This document shows, piece after piece, positions 1-9,306 of a stretch of 64,000 bases of DNA. This DNA comes from JAEZKC01 sp046546375 (GTDB lineage: Bacteria > Fibrobacterota > Chitinivibrionia > Chitinivibrionales > Chitinispirillaceae). Each line of letters begins with the position of its first letter. The first letter of the stretch is position 1. The notes below the pieces were generated by a model that saw nothing but the letters and a program-made list of their open reading frames with translations, searched no databases and was not told the origin of the DNA. Position numbers and translations under genes: made by a program. Where the stretch lies: NCBI GenBank assembly GCA_046546375.1, contig JBKGXV010000010.1:6021-70020 (forward strand), given 5' to 3'.

Positions 1-137
1 TCTTTTATCTCTTATCCGATCTGCGCCTTTGGTGTGATAATTCCTACTCTTCCTGCGACTCAGCGAGTGCTCGTCTATTGAAGAAAGCATCTTATAAAAC
101 GAGCTGGGAGAGGAAAAAAGGTGCAGCTTGACTCTGA
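1..137. other. Window edge downstream of the HDOD gene, no confident gene
   Basis: No complete gene is visible. On the minus strand an ATG at position 90 opens a frame that stays open to the window edge (about 30 codons, beginning MLSSIDEHSLSRRK). It could be the 5' end of the next gene in the flagellar transcription unit. It lacks a clear ribosome binding site and is too short to recognise. Confidence 0.3.
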
Positions 138-1055
138 TCAGCCCGACATATCCCCGCTGTCCTGCATAAGAGAAACATAGGCCTCGGACTTGTCGAACTC
201 GACCAGAAATTCCGACTGAAGCTGCTCGAGATCAGGCTCGTCAATCGGGACGCCGGCTTTGGAGAAGATCTCCCACAACCGATCATCGTATTCCGGCGTT
301 ACGATCCGTCCGGAATTCCCCGTGCCGCTCAAATGACAGAGAAGATCGGCAACCGTTACCGTAGCCACAAAAGACGCATCCGTTTTGGCATTCCAGGGCT
401 CATGGTGATTTTCGATAGTATCAGCAATAATGGCAGGAAGATTCCATTTTTCCGCTAGCCAGGAGCCGATCTGCCCATGCCCCGCGCCCAGAACCGTTTT
501 TTCTGCCGTATCAAGATCGGTATTCTCCGCCTCCCTGAGCACATCCAGAAAATCGCTTGAAAAATACTGATTGAGAATGATTTTTCCCATATCGTGCAGA
601 AGCCCGGCCACAAACGCCTCACCGGAAAAGCGCGAACGGTTGTTTCTGGCCAGCATACGTGCCGCAACTCCGCAGGCCGCCGAATGCTCCCAGAACCTCA
701 CCGCGTCAAAACTGCCACTGCTTACAGATGAGTTCTTGAACACATCGAACACCGAAAGCCACAACCCCATGTCCTTCACAGTATTGAATCCGAGAACAAC
801 AATGGCCATGTTTACTGTCGAAATCTCTCTGGGGAAGCCGTAATAGGCTGAATTGGCAAGCTTCAGTACCTTGGCTGTTAAAGCCTGGTCTGTGGAAATC
901 AGTCGGGCCAGAGTGGATGCAGACGTTTTGGGATTATCTATCATCCTGAGCATTTTCGATACCACAGTGGGTAGAGTCGGCAAACCGATCACACTCTGGG
1001 TGATTTTTCTTATCCGTTCAGGATTTATCCTCATTTCATCTTTTTTCTGCAGCAT
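138..1055 (-). CDS. HDOD domain protein
   Basis: An HDOD-domain signalling protein (about 305 residues). The N-terminal half carries the typical segment around LPTLPTVVSKML, followed by the helical HDOD core (LISTDQALTAKVLKLANSAY). An HD pair is retained in GLLHDMGK, with a later ENHHEPW motif. HDOD proteins are non-enzymatic or weakly characterised signalling modules often found with chemotaxis and flagellar genes. The frame opens at GTG 1064; I prefer ATG 1055 because GGGG lies just ahead of it, and ATG 1034 is also possible. It is the last gene of the flagellar run seen here, 19 bases after the preceding small gene, so co-transcription is likely. The partner and signal are unknown. Confidence 0.85.
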   Translation of the reverse strand: MLQKKDEMRINPERIRKITQSVIGLPTLPTVVSKMLRMIDNPKTSASTLARLISTDQALTAKVLKLANSAYYGFPREISTVNMAIVVLGFNTVKDMGLWLSVFDVFKNSSVSSGSFDAVRFWEHSAACGVAARMLARNNRSRFSGEAFVAGLLHDMGKIILNQYFSSDFLDVLREAENTDLDTAEKTVLGAGHGQIGSWLAEKWNLPAIIADTIENHHEPWNAKTDASFVATVTVADLLCHLSGTGNSGRIVTPEYDDRLWEIFSKAGVPIDEPDLEQLQSEFLVEFDKSEAYVSLMQDSGDMSG

Positions 1056-1074
1056 ATTCCCCACTGTTTACGTT

Positions 1075-1386
1075 TCAGGCTTCAATATCTATCAAGCTTC
1101 CGTTACCGTTATTCCTGTTTTGATCTTCGGTAGACTTGTCTTTCTTCTTTTTCTTCTTCGATCTTTTTTTGGAGCGGTTCTGTTCTTTTTTGCGATCCTC
1201 GGGATCGATGTTTTTCCCCTCTGCCCCCTCCGGCTCACTGGCGGTTTTGACCTGCTGCTCCATATGTGCTCTGGCGATTTCCGCATTCTTGCTCTGATGA
1301 ACTGCGGGAACACGGATAGCATTGGACTGGAGACGGTCAAACTGAGGAAGATTGTTCACTGATATATGTACGCCGAATCCGCTCAT
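1075..1386 (-). CDS. Small lysine-rich flagellar-cluster protein
   Basis: A 103-residue protein of unknown function between sigma-28 and the HDOD gene. The first 45 residues look folded (VHISVNNLPQFDRLQSNAI). The rest is charged and low-complexity, with a run of Lys and Arg (KKRSKKKKKKDKS), so the tail is probably disordered. An AGGAGGT ribosome binding site lies 8 bases before the ATG, which argues for real translation. Small poorly conserved proteins of this kind are common at the end of flagellar operons. I assign no role beyond genetic association with motility. Internal reading frames in other phases over the same bases are shadows. Confidence 0.7.
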   Translation of the reverse strand: MSGFGVHISVNNLPQFDRLQSNAIRVPAVHQSKNAEIARAHMEQQVKTASEPEGAEGKNIDPEDRKKEQNRSKKRSKKKKKKDKSTEDQNRNNGNGSLIDIEA

Positions 1387-1415
1387 AAGAATTTACCTCC
1401 TAACCCAAAACCCCA

Positions 1416-2180
1416 TCACACACTCGTTTTCTGAAGCAGCCTGGATCGAAGCTTAAGAATCGCCTTGGAATGTATCTGACTGACCCTGCTTTCTGTCAGA
1501 TCCAGCACCACACCGATCTCCTTGAGTGTCAGTTCCTCATAATGATACAGTGCGACCACCAGCTTTTCCTTTTCAGGAAGACTGGCAATGGATTCCTTGA
1601 GAATGCTTTTAACTTCGGTATACCCCAGCTCTTTTAACGGATTACTGCCCCCGGGATCCTCAATCTGATCGATAACCCTTATTTCCTTTGAATCAGAATG
1701 CTTGTCAGGCAATGCCTCTTCGAGTGAAATAATGGTGGTGGGAGTGACTTCAGCCAAAAGCTGCTCATATTCCCCCATGGTGATTCCAAGCTCTTCACAC
1801 ACCTCATCATCATAAGGAGCACGACCCAGCTTGTTTTCAAGTTTCACGAACACTTTCTGAAGATCGCGGGATTTTTGGCGTATGGAACGGGGCACCCAAT
1901 CCAGAGCTCTCAATTCATCCAAAATAGCACCGCGTATTTTGTGCCCTGCGTAGGTTTCAAACTTGAAACCCCGCTCAGGTTCGAAGGTTTCAACCGCTCG
2001 TATAAGTCCCACAATCCCCGAACTCACCAGATCGTTACGGTCCACGGACTGAGGGAGATTCACAGCTAATCGCTGAGTAATGTACTTGACCAGATGAGCA
2101 TATTCAACCAGAAGTTTATCTTTGGCTACTTTTGACCCGGATTCTTTGAATTCCCGCCACAGCCTTTCAATGCTTGACAT
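1416..2180 (-). CDS. fliA: Flagellar sigma factor sigma-28 (FliA/WhiG family)
   Basis: The RNA polymerase sigma factor for late flagellar genes. Region 2 is visible as HLVKYITQRLAVNLPQ followed by DLVSSGIVGLIRAVETFEP and the DNA-melting segment FKFETYAGHKIRGAILDELR. Region 4 is the C-terminal helix-turn-helix LTLKEIGVVLDLTESRVSQI. At 254 residues it is the normal length of FliA. The frame opens at GTG 2186, but ATG 2180 has AAGGAG five bases upstream and is the chosen start. Its anti-sigma factor FlgM is encoded 28 kb away (29701-30015) behind a sigma-28-like promoter, which fits a feedback loop. It lies downstream of flhF and flhG in the same transcription unit. Confidence 0.96.
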   Translation of the reverse strand: MSSIERLWREFKESGSKVAKDKLLVEYAHLVKYITQRLAVNLPQSVDRNDLVSSGIVGLIRAVETFEPERGFKFETYAGHKIRGAILDELRALDWVPRSIRQKSRDLQKVFVKLENKLGRAPYDDEVCEELGITMGEYEQLLAEVTPTTIISLEEALPDKHSDSKEIRVIDQIEDPGGSNPLKELGYTEVKSILKESIASLPEKEKLVVALYHYEELTLKEIGVVLDLTESRVSQIHSKAILKLRSRLLQKTSV

Positions 2181-2244
2181 TGTCACTCCTTGTAGCCTGC
2201 TTGATCAGAATCTTGATGCATTGTACCTGTTAACTCCTGATGTT

Positions 2245-2619
2245 CTACTCTTTTAATGCCTTGCTTTTAGCCTTACTTTTCTTCGGCTTTTTTTCATCAT
2301 CTGCATTCTGAATGATAAGTGTATTTTCTTTTGATCCGGGAACCAGACTCTGCTGGTACAAATAAATCCGCTGAAGAATTCCTCCCTCGACCAGATGCTC
2401 AGGATCGGGAGGAACGTCGGAAACCACCCCCTTCAAAAGGATGTCGCTGATAATCATCCCGGCAAACCAGAACATTAATCCAGCAATGCTGGCTTTTATC
2501 AAAGCAGCTATGATAGTACCTATGGAATATGGATTGACAAAGTCGTAGCAGATCAGAAGGGTTATCAGAAATGCGCCGGTTGCCAATATGTTCGCCAAGC
2601 GTTTTGTCCATTTAGCCAT
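2245..2619 (-). CDS. Two-helix membrane protein between flhG and fliA
   Basis: An unrecognised protein of about 124 residues. Two hydrophobic helices occupy roughly residues 8-28 (LANILATGAFLITLLICYDF) and 35-60. A cytoplasmic-looking tail ends in a lysine-rich stretch (KKPKKSKAKSKALKE). The gene ends 64 bases before fliA and its start touches the end of flhG, so it is part of the flagellar operon. ATG 2619 is taken as start; a TTG at 2631 that overlaps flhG is an alternative and sits too close to the GAGG sequence. A membrane-associated accessory role in flagellar placement or assembly is only a guess from position. Confidence 0.65.
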   Translation of the reverse strand: MAKWTKRLANILATGAFLITLLICYDFVNPYSIGTIIAALIKASIAGLMFWFAGMIISDILLKGVVSDVPPDPEHLVEGGILQRIYLYQQSLVPGSKENTLIIQNADDEKKPKKSKAKSKALKE

Positions 2620-2627
2620 GGTACGAA

Positions 2628-3503
2628 TCAAACCTCAGGATTAATTCTGTTGAAAAATCTGGAGAAAAAACTGTTCTTCGTCACCGGTCCACCACCGCAT
2701 ATCTTTCGTGCCAGCATGGTAGTCCGGTGCATAAACCGATTATGGGAATTATCAATTCTCAATAAATTCTGCATACGTCCAAACCGCTGAATATCCCTAT
2801 CCGACACGATAACCCCAAACAACTCCAAAGGCTTTTTTAGAAATCTTACCACTAAAGCATTCAACCTGTCAAATGTTTCGCGCCCTTCCCGTTCATTTGA
2901 TACCATATTCACCACCACACCAATCTGAGCAGCGCCTTTTTCATACAGAACTTTCACCATGGCATAGGCGTCAGCCAGGGAGGTAGGGTCAGGAGTCATG
3001 ACCAGAAGGGTAAGATCAGCATGTGAGGAAAAGTGAGTAACCATGGAACCTATACCCGCCCCGGTATCCATCACCAGAAAATCGTATCTGTTTTCAAGCT
3101 TGAGAAAATCAAGCCGTAAGCGTTCCAGCCTCGCGGTATCCAGATTCGCCAGTTCCTCCAATCCCGATGCCCCCGGCACGAGAGAAATCCCTTCAGGTGT
3201 CTGCACCACAGTCTGATCAAGACTGCACTGGCCGGATATGAAGTTTGATACGTTGTATTTGGGAGCCATTCCAAGCAGGATATGTACATTGGCCAAGCCC
3301 AGATCCACATCCATCAGAAGCACTCTTTTCTGTAGTTTTGCTATTGCTCCGGCCAGAGTCAGAGACAATGTGGTTTTCCCCACTCCTCCCTTGCCGCTGG
3401 TAATGGCAATACTTCTGCAATGGTGTGATACTCTTCTGACCGGATCCGGTGTAAGCTCTTTGTTCTGAGCAAGTTCCCGAAGTTTCTGAGCCTGATCCCT
3501 CAT
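2628..3503 (-). CDS. flhG: FlhG/YlxH MinD-like ATPase
   Basis: A MinD/ParA-family ATPase that sets flagellar number and location together with FlhF. The deviant Walker A motif SGKGGVGKTT is near residue 35. The switch region reads DVDLGLANVHILLG, and a second motif DTGAGIGSMV follows. The 291-residue length is usual for FlhG. The start ATG overlaps the end of flhF by four bases (ATGA), indicating translational coupling. The first 20 residues (LRELAQNKEL) resemble the N-terminal segment by which FlhG stimulates the FlhF GTPase; that role is known for the family and inferred here. Confidence 0.94.
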   Translation of the reverse strand: MRDQAQKLRELAQNKELTPDPVRRVSHHCRSIAITSGKGGVGKTTLSLTLAGAIAKLQKRVLLMDVDLGLANVHILLGMAPKYNVSNFISGQCSLDQTVVQTPEGISLVPGASGLEELANLDTARLERLRLDFLKLENRYDFLVMDTGAGIGSMVTHFSSHADLTLLVMTPDPTSLADAYAMVKVLYEKGAAQIGVVVNMVSNEREGRETFDRLNALVVRFLKKPLELFGVIVSDRDIQRFGRMQNLLRIDNSHNRFMHRTTMLARKICGGGPVTKNSFFSRFFNRINPEV

Positions 3504-4795
3504 CTGGACCGTCCCTTGATGAGTGTCTGTACGAAGCGGGCCGATTTTGCCAACTCAATATCATCAGGAACACTCTGTCCGACAGTGAAATAGGAGACAG
3601 GGATGTTTTCTTTGCTTACCACATTGAAAATGCTGCCCAGCTTTGTGGTTTCATCAAGCTTTGTAAAGAGAAGCCGGTTCACTTTCACGGTTTTATACAA
3701 CCGAATCATCTCCTCCAGGTCTGAATCCTTAGTGGTGGCGCTGAGTACGAGATGAGTTTCATCCGGCTTAAGCGTACTGACCAGAGTTTTGAGTTCCTCC
3801 ATGTGTTCGGAGTTTCTCTGGCTTCTGCCCGCTGTATCCACAAATACCACATCACTTTCACTGCAGTTTTCCAATGCAGCCGGGACTTCCTCGGGTGAGA
3901 ACACCACCTGGAGTCCCACTTTGACTATATCCGCAAACATCCTGATCTGTTCGATAGCTGCGATACGATATGTATCAGCGGTGATGATGGAAATTTTCCT
4001 GCTTTTGTTCAAACAGCAGTGAGCTGCCAGTTTGGCAAGAGTGGTGGTTTTGCCCGATCCGGTAGGCCCAACAAACGCCACCACCACAGGCCGGTTTTTT
4101 TTCAGTTTCAATGGTCCTGAAACGGGAAACTCACTGCTCAAAGAAGAGATCAATGTACTTTCAAGGTCAGCTTCGGTCACTACCGCCGATTCGCGAATAG
4201 AATCTATCAATTTCTCGGCGATATTCTGTTTTACTTCTGAATCAACAAGCCTTTGAGTAAGTGCCGCCCATCCCTCCTCGGTTACAGGGGGAGCAGCCTC
4301 GTTTTTAACCGCAGTGCCGGCATTTACTGCTCCGGTACTGAGAATGGATTTGACCAGATTTTTTAGTTCACGCACATCCTCTTTGAGCTCAAGGATCTCA
4401 TCTGCCTTTTCCTTTTCTTTAGGCGGCTGATGATCGGGCCGCTGAAGCTGATTCTGAACCGGGGCGCTGGTCCTTTGCTTCGGCGGAAAATAGGGACGCA
4501 CCTCTGGTACCGCCGGGGGCGGAACAGAAGGCTTGGGTGGTGTTTTGGCATTCTGAGTACGGGGACGGTTATAAACGCCCGGCTTATTGACATGAAGAGG
4601 AGGAAACGAAGTATTCTTCAACGCAGCCTCATCGTCTATAGCCGCAGTTACTTCGATTTCATCCGGCCCTGCCAAACCGAACATTTTCTTCTGGATCTTT
4701 CTGGTTTTGAGAATGATCGCATCCTCACCCAGCTCCTCCTTGATCTGAAGCAGCGCTTCGCGCATACTCTTCGCCACATACTTCTTTATTCGCAT
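3500..4795 (-). CDS. flhF: FlhF SRP-type GTPase
   Basis: A flagellar placement GTPase of the SRP/FtsY family. The N-terminal B domain begins MRIKKYVAKSMREAL. It is followed by a proline-rich linker (about residues 70-125), the N domain, and the G domain with G1 GPTGSGKTTT, G3 DTAGRSQRN and G4 TKLDET. The 431-residue length is within the usual FlhF range. It overlaps flhG by four bases. FlhF recruits early basal-body components to the cell pole or another defined site as a nucleotide-dependent dimer, and its GTPase is triggered by FlhG. The linker is longer and more proline-rich than the minimal family members. Confidence 0.96.
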   Translation of the reverse strand: MRIKKYVAKSMREALLQIKEELGEDAIILKTRKIQKKMFGLAGPDEIEVTAAIDDEAALKNTSFPPLHVNKPGVYNRPRTQNAKTPPKPSVPPPAVPEVRPYFPPKQRTSAPVQNQLQRPDHQPPKEKEKADEILELKEDVRELKNLVKSILSTGAVNAGTAVKNEAAPPVTEEGWAALTQRLVDSEVKQNIAEKLIDSIRESAVVTEADLESTLISSLSSEFPVSGPLKLKKNRPVVVAFVGPTGSGKTTTLAKLAAHCCLNKSRKISIITADTYRIAAIEQIRMFADIVKVGLQVVFSPEEVPAALENCSESDVVFVDTAGRSQRNSEHMEELKTLVSTLKPDETHLVLSATTKDSDLEEMIRLYKTVKVNRLLFTKLDETTKLGSIFNVVSKENIPVSYFTVGQSVPDDIELAKSARFVQTLIKGRSR

Positions 4796-4833
4796 TCACT
4801 CAACCTTTTAGGATTGTTAATCCCTGAATTTAT

Positions 4834-6942
4834 TTACTTTATCACCGATTCTTCAAGCGTAACCATTCCCATGGAACGGATCTCAACTCCGGGCACGATT
4901 TCGTTGTATGAAAGAACAATCAGTTCGCCGAAATTGGTTTCCGTCAGCCTTTTTAGCTGAGGGCGTATTGTGGGAGAACAGATGAGAATAGGCAGTTCTC
5001 CGGACTGTTTCACATTTTCTATCTGCTCCCCTGTCGCCTCCAATATACGATTCACATCCGTGGGCGAAAGGGCAAACCTGAAAGCTCCATCACTTTCCTG
5101 GATCGCTCCCTCCAGACGTGCCTCCAGATTGGGATCCAGAGTAAGCACCGGAATCACACCGTCATCATTTTTATATGCCTCGCAGATCTGCGCAGCAAGA
5201 GAATTTCTGACGTATTCGGTGAGAATATCGGTATTTTTGCTTCTGGGCGCTACATCGGCCAAAGTTTCCAGAATAAGCAGAAGATCCCTGATGGACACTC
5301 TTTCTCTGAGCAGATTCTGCAGCACTTTGTGTACTTCACCCACACTGAGCACAGAAGGAACAAGTTCTTCTACAACTGTAGCGCTGTGTTCCTTGATATT
5401 GTCAAGAAGCGTTTTCACATCCTGACGTGTAAGGATCTCATGAGCGTGACTCTTTATGATCTCAGTTAAATGAGTGGCAAGCACTGCCGGGAGCTCAACC
5501 ACGGTATACCCGGCGATCTCCGCATCCCCCTTCTGGCTTTCGGTTATCCAGAGAGCGGGCAGATTGAACGCCGGTTCCACAGTAGGCACACCACGTATCT
5601 TTTTGGTTGCGGTTCCGGGATCCATCGCCAGATAGGCCCCGCTCATCAATTCACCACTGCCCACCACAACAGTACGTATCTTGATTTTGTATTCATTTGG
5701 TTTAAGCTGAATATTGTCCCGAATTCTGATAGGAGGAATAATCAGACCAAGTTCGGTTGCGAGCTGACGGCGGATCATGGTGATTCTGTCCAGAAGATCC
5801 CCGCCCTGTTTAACATCCACTATGGGAATAAGCCCGTAGCCGATTTCAAGCTCCATGGGATCCACATGAAGGTAATCCTCAACGCGCTCCTCTTTGGGCT
5901 GCTGTCCCTGTGCAGACTGCTGTTGTTGTTCCTCAACCTCCTGCTGCTCAATTTCCTTTTTGAGGCGTTTGTTTCCTAAATATGCGGCCACAAAAGAGGA
6001 TAAGCCCAGAACGATGAAAGGAATTTTAGGAAACCCGGGAATGATCGCAAACAAAAGCATCATTCCTCCGGCAACACCGAGAACTTTGGGACGGGAGAAG
6101 ACCTGAGTCACTATCTCCTGACCCAGATTGCTTTCCGAAGCGGCACGGCTGACCAGTATACCGGCTCCGGTAGAAATCATCAGCGCGGGAATTTGCGACA
6201 CCAATCCATCACCGATAGTAAGCATAGTGTAGGTGGAAAGAGCTTCGCCCCAATTCATACCTATCTGAGCCACACCGATGATAAAACCGCCGATCACATT
6301 CACTAAGGTGATAAGAATTCCCGCTATGGCATCACCTCTGACGAATTTGGAGGCTCCGTCCATCGCTCCGTAGAAGTCCGCTTCACGTGATATCTGATTA
6401 CGACGGTCGCGGGCCTGCTGTTCATTTATGAGACCGGCATTCAGATCGGCATCTATAGCCATCTGCTTTCCGGGCATGGCGTCAAGTGTAAACCTGGCGG
6501 CAACTTCGGCGATTCGCCCTGCACCCTTGGTAATCACAATGAATTGAATCAGTACCAGTATGATGAAAATCACCACACCGACGACCATGTTTCCCTTGGT
6601 AACGAAGGTTCCGAAAACCTCCACCACCTTTCCGGCATCTGCCTGACTGAGAATGAGTCGTGTTGTGGCAACATTCAGAGATAATCGAAACAACGTCACC
6701 GCAAGAAGCAGTGACGGAAACACCGAGAACTCCAAGGCATCATTGTTATACATTGATACCAGCAGAATTATCAGAGCAAGGCAGAGATTAAGCGACAGGA
6801 ACAGATCCATGAACATGGTGGGAATGGGAATAACCATGATCACAAGAATTCCCACCACCCCAAGCACCACGAGCAGATCGCGCTGTTTGGTGAGAGTCTG
6901 CAGAAGGGAAGATTTCCCGATGTCGCCCAGATTATGGGGCAT
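4834..6942 (-). CDS. flhA: FlhA flagellar export gate protein
   Basis: The large inner-membrane component of the flagellar type III export gate. At 702 residues it is the usual length. An N-terminal block of about eight membrane helices is visible (for example LLVVLGVVGILVIMVIPIP). It is interrupted by the conserved cytoplasmic FHIPEP region, including ATRFTLDAMPGKQMAID with one substitution (AARFTLDAMPGKQ). The C-terminal half is the soluble substrate- and chaperone-docking ring domain (YLHVDPMELEIGYGLIPIV). GAGGTGA lies about 8 bases ahead of the ATG. It works with FlhB, FliP, FliQ and FliR, all encoded immediately upstream in the operon. Confidence 0.97.
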   Translation of the reverse strand: MPHNLGDIGKSSLLQTLTKQRDLLVVLGVVGILVIMVIPIPTMFMDLFLSLNLCLALIILLVSMYNNDALEFSVFPSLLLAVTLFRLSLNVATTRLILSQADAGKVVEVFGTFVTKGNMVVGVVIFIILVLIQFIVITKGAGRIAEVAARFTLDAMPGKQMAIDADLNAGLINEQQARDRRNQISREADFYGAMDGASKFVRGDAIAGILITLVNVIGGFIIGVAQIGMNWGEALSTYTMLTIGDGLVSQIPALMISTGAGILVSRAASESNLGQEIVTQVFSRPKVLGVAGGMMLLFAIIPGFPKIPFIVLGLSSFVAAYLGNKRLKKEIEQQEVEEQQQQSAQGQQPKEERVEDYLHVDPMELEIGYGLIPIVDVKQGGDLLDRITMIRRQLATELGLIIPPIRIRDNIQLKPNEYKIKIRTVVVGSGELMSGAYLAMDPGTATKKIRGVPTVEPAFNLPALWITESQKGDAEIAGYTVVELPAVLATHLTEIIKSHAHEILTRQDVKTLLDNIKEHSATVVEELVPSVLSVGEVHKVLQNLLRERVSIRDLLLILETLADVAPRSKNTDILTEYVRNSLAAQICEAYKNDDGVIPVLTLDPNLEARLEGAIQESDGAFRFALSPTDVNRILEATGEQIENVKQSGELPILICSPTIRPQLKRLTETNFGELIVLSYNEIVPGVEIRSMGMVTLEESVIK

Positions 6943-7102
6943 TCAAATCACCTCATTTTTTCAGAACGCCTGTTGAATCACCTGTTTCCAGACTTTATGA
7001 TCCGAACGCAAAGAATTTAAAAATACACCTTTTATTCAAATGATAACAGTCCCCAGGAACATATTTAAATCATTATCAAACAACTCATTAAGGCATTTTT
7101 CA

Positions 7103-8173
7103 TCAGGCTGCTGCTTTGTTTTTCAACTTGAACACATAGGCCAGGATTTCGGCCACTGCCGTGAAAAACTCCATGGGAATGGGCAACCCGATTTCAACTT
7201 TATCATACATTGCCCGAGCCAGAGGTTTATCCTCCACTATGGGAATATCGTTTTCTTGAGCCATTTTTTTAATGCGTTCTGCAATGAAGCGCTTTCCTTT
7301 GGCTATCACCACCGGCGCGTCGTTTTCTGACGGTTCATATTTCAGGGCGATGGCGATATGAGTGGGGTTGGTCACCACCACAGTGGCCTCAGGCACCTCC
7401 TCCATCATCCGCCTCCTTGCCATTTCACGCTGAAGGGAACGGATACGGGATTTGACCTGAGGATCGCCATCCATCTGTTTACGCTCCTCTTTTACCTCCT
7501 GATGAGTCATTTTGAGCTTCTTTTCATATTCATAACGCTGGTATGCATAATCCAGAAGCGCCAGAAAGAGAAGCACTATTGCAGTTTTCAGAAATATTTC
7601 GAAAGCTGAAGCCAGAGTGAATTCCCAGATAGTATAAACGGAAGCATCCGATAACACCAGCAACTGCTCATATTTTCCCCGAAGGGTGTCATAGGCGATG
7701 TATCCAATAATGGCGATTTTGAGTAAGTTTTTAACTGTATCCACAATCGCTTTCATAGAGAAAAGTCTTTGAGCACCGCTTAAGGGATTGATTTTTTCCA
7801 GTTTAGGCGTAAGCGGCTCAAGTGTGAAAAGGAGGCCTATCTGAACAACGTTGGCCAAAACTCCCGCAACCAGAATCGAACCGCACAAAGGCAGCACCAG
7901 CTTGAAAACCAGAAGAATGGTTTTGCGCGACAGTTGCAGAAAATTACGCATACCCATGTCAGTCTGTGAACAGAGTTTGAAGATCTCGCGGATACTGTAC
8001 GTCAGCTCCTCGATCATCCACGGACCGACCAGCTTGAACAGTAAAATGGCAACAAAGAGCACGAGCACTGAATTTACCTCGGTACTCTTTGCCACAGTCC
8101 CCTTTTTACGGGCATCCTGTCGCTTTTTCTCGGATGGGGCCTCGGTCTTTTCTTCTGAACCTTGTTCTGCCAT
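7103..8173 (-). CDS. flhB: FlhB export switch protein
   Basis: An inner-membrane export apparatus protein that switches substrate specificity from rod and hook to filament. The N-terminus EEKTEAPSEKKRQDARKKG is characteristic. Four membrane helices follow, then the cytoplasmic domain with the autocleavage site NPTH (in VVVTNPTHIAIALKYE). At 356 residues it is full length, so the cleavage-dependent switch should operate with FliK, encoded in the same cluster. A 160-base gap separates it from flhA. That gap holds no gene that I can support. Confidence 0.97.
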   Translation of the reverse strand: MAEQGSEEKTEAPSEKKRQDARKKGTVAKSTEVNSVLVLFVAILLFKLVGPWMIEELTYSIREIFKLCSQTDMGMRNFLQLSRKTILLVFKLVLPLCGSILVAGVLANVVQIGLLFTLEPLTPKLEKINPLSGAQRLFSMKAIVDTVKNLLKIAIIGYIAYDTLRGKYEQLLVLSDASVYTIWEFTLASAFEIFLKTAIVLLFLALLDYAYQRYEYEKKLKMTHQEVKEERKQMDGDPQVKSRIRSLQREMARRRMMEEVPEATVVVTNPTHIAIALKYEPSENDAPVVIAKGKRFIAERIKKMAQENDIPIVEDKPLARAMYDKVEIGLPIPMEFFTAVAEILAYVFKLKNKAAA

Positions 8174-8239
8174 AAAACGTTCTTTTAAATTTCCAGATTA
8201 CTGAGCGCAGATCAATTTACTTGTAATTATATCGTATTG

Positions 8240-9031
8240 TCAGCTCATAAGGTACAATAATTTCCAAATATCCTGCACAAGTGCTTCGACCATGCGTTTA
8301 AACAGAGTTGCCAGCATGGGCAGAGCAATAATGGTGGTACCTATTCCCACGAAAATCTTAAGAGGAAGCCCCACGAAAAAGATGTTTATCTGGGGAACAG
8401 TTCTGGCAACGATTCCCAAAGCCAGTTCGGTCAGAAGCAGTGTGACGAAAATCGGAGCAGCCAGCTTGAGTGCTATAATGAAAATATCGGCCACCATACC
8501 CAGAATATGGGCAGACATCCGGTCGCCAGGAAACGTGGCTCCCATAAGCGGTATCAGTTCAAAACTTTTCTGAATCGAAACAAGCATGAAATAATGGCCG
8601 TTAAACAGCAGAAAAAAGATGGAGAAGATCACCACCTGAAACTGACCCAGAACCGTAGTGGATTGATCTGTAATAGGATCGGCCATTTCCACGAAACCGA
8701 ATCCCATCTCTGTATCTATCAGTTTTCCCGCAAACTGAACAGCAGCAAAGAGAAACGAGGCGGCAAAACCCACAGCCAATCCCACCATTGCCTCTTTTGA
8801 CACCATAAGAACAAACATGCCCACCGAAAAGGTTGAAGGAAGCTGAGGAAAACCGGCTGCAAGCTGAGTGGAGAAAAGCGCAGTCGTGAAAAGAAGTGAA
8901 AGGGCTACTTTTATCTGCGCAGGTATGTTCTGGGCCCCGAAAATCGGAAGCAGAAATATCATGGTGACAACCCTGACAAACATCAGCAGAAAATACTGCA
9001 CCTGGTCTGCGGAGACCATCAACCCATTCAT
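8240..9031 (-). CDS. fliR: FliR export gate protein
   Basis: A membrane component of the flagellar type III export gate. It is 263 residues, almost all in hydrophobic helices (VQYFLLMFVRVVTMIFLLPI at the start). The conserved central segment GLAVGFAASFLFAAVQFAGK and the C-terminal GLPLKIFVGIGTTII are present. The start ATG overlaps the stop of fliQ by four bases, so translation is coupled. FliP, FliQ and FliR form the helical export channel beneath the rod. No anomaly in length or composition is visible. Confidence 0.96.
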   Translation of the reverse strand: MNGLMVSADQVQYFLLMFVRVVTMIFLLPIFGAQNIPAQIKVALSLLFTTALFSTQLAAGFPQLPSTFSVGMFVLMVSKEAMVGLAVGFAASFLFAAVQFAGKLIDTEMGFGFVEMADPITDQSTTVLGQFQVVIFSIFFLLFNGHYFMLVSIQKSFELIPLMGATFPGDRMSAHILGMVADIFIIALKLAAPIFVTLLLTELALGIVARTVPQINIFFVGLPLKIFVGIGTTIIALPMLATLFKRMVEALVQDIWKLLYLMS

Positions 9032-9300
9032 CCGCCCCCCACCCTGCCGATCATATTGAAAAGACCATGAGTATACTCGATCAGCTTCAGAATCATCCAG
9101 GGCATCAAAAAGAGAAGAACGAGACCGATTCCGATGATTTTGGGAATGAAGGTGAGGGTCATTTCATGAATCTGAGTAACAGCCTGGAAAATACCAACCA
9201 GAAGACCGATCACCAGTCCCACCGCCAGAAGCGGTCCCGCAATCATCATCACTATCAAGAGAGCCTGACGGCCCATATCCACTACTACTGCAGGTTCCAT
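9028..9300 (-). CDS. fliQ: FliQ export gate protein
   Basis: A two-helix export channel subunit of 90 residues, the usual size. The conserved GLVIGLLVGIFQAVTQIHEM segment and the second helix IIGIGLVLLFLMPWMI are visible. It lies between fliP (six-base gap) and fliR (four-base overlap). Confidence 0.96.
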   Translation of the reverse strand: MEPAVVVDMGRQALLIVMMIAGPLLAVGLVIGLLVGIFQAVTQIHEMTLTFIPKIIGIGLVLLFLMPWMILKLIEYTHGLFNMIGRVGGG

Positions 9301-9306
9301 ATACTT

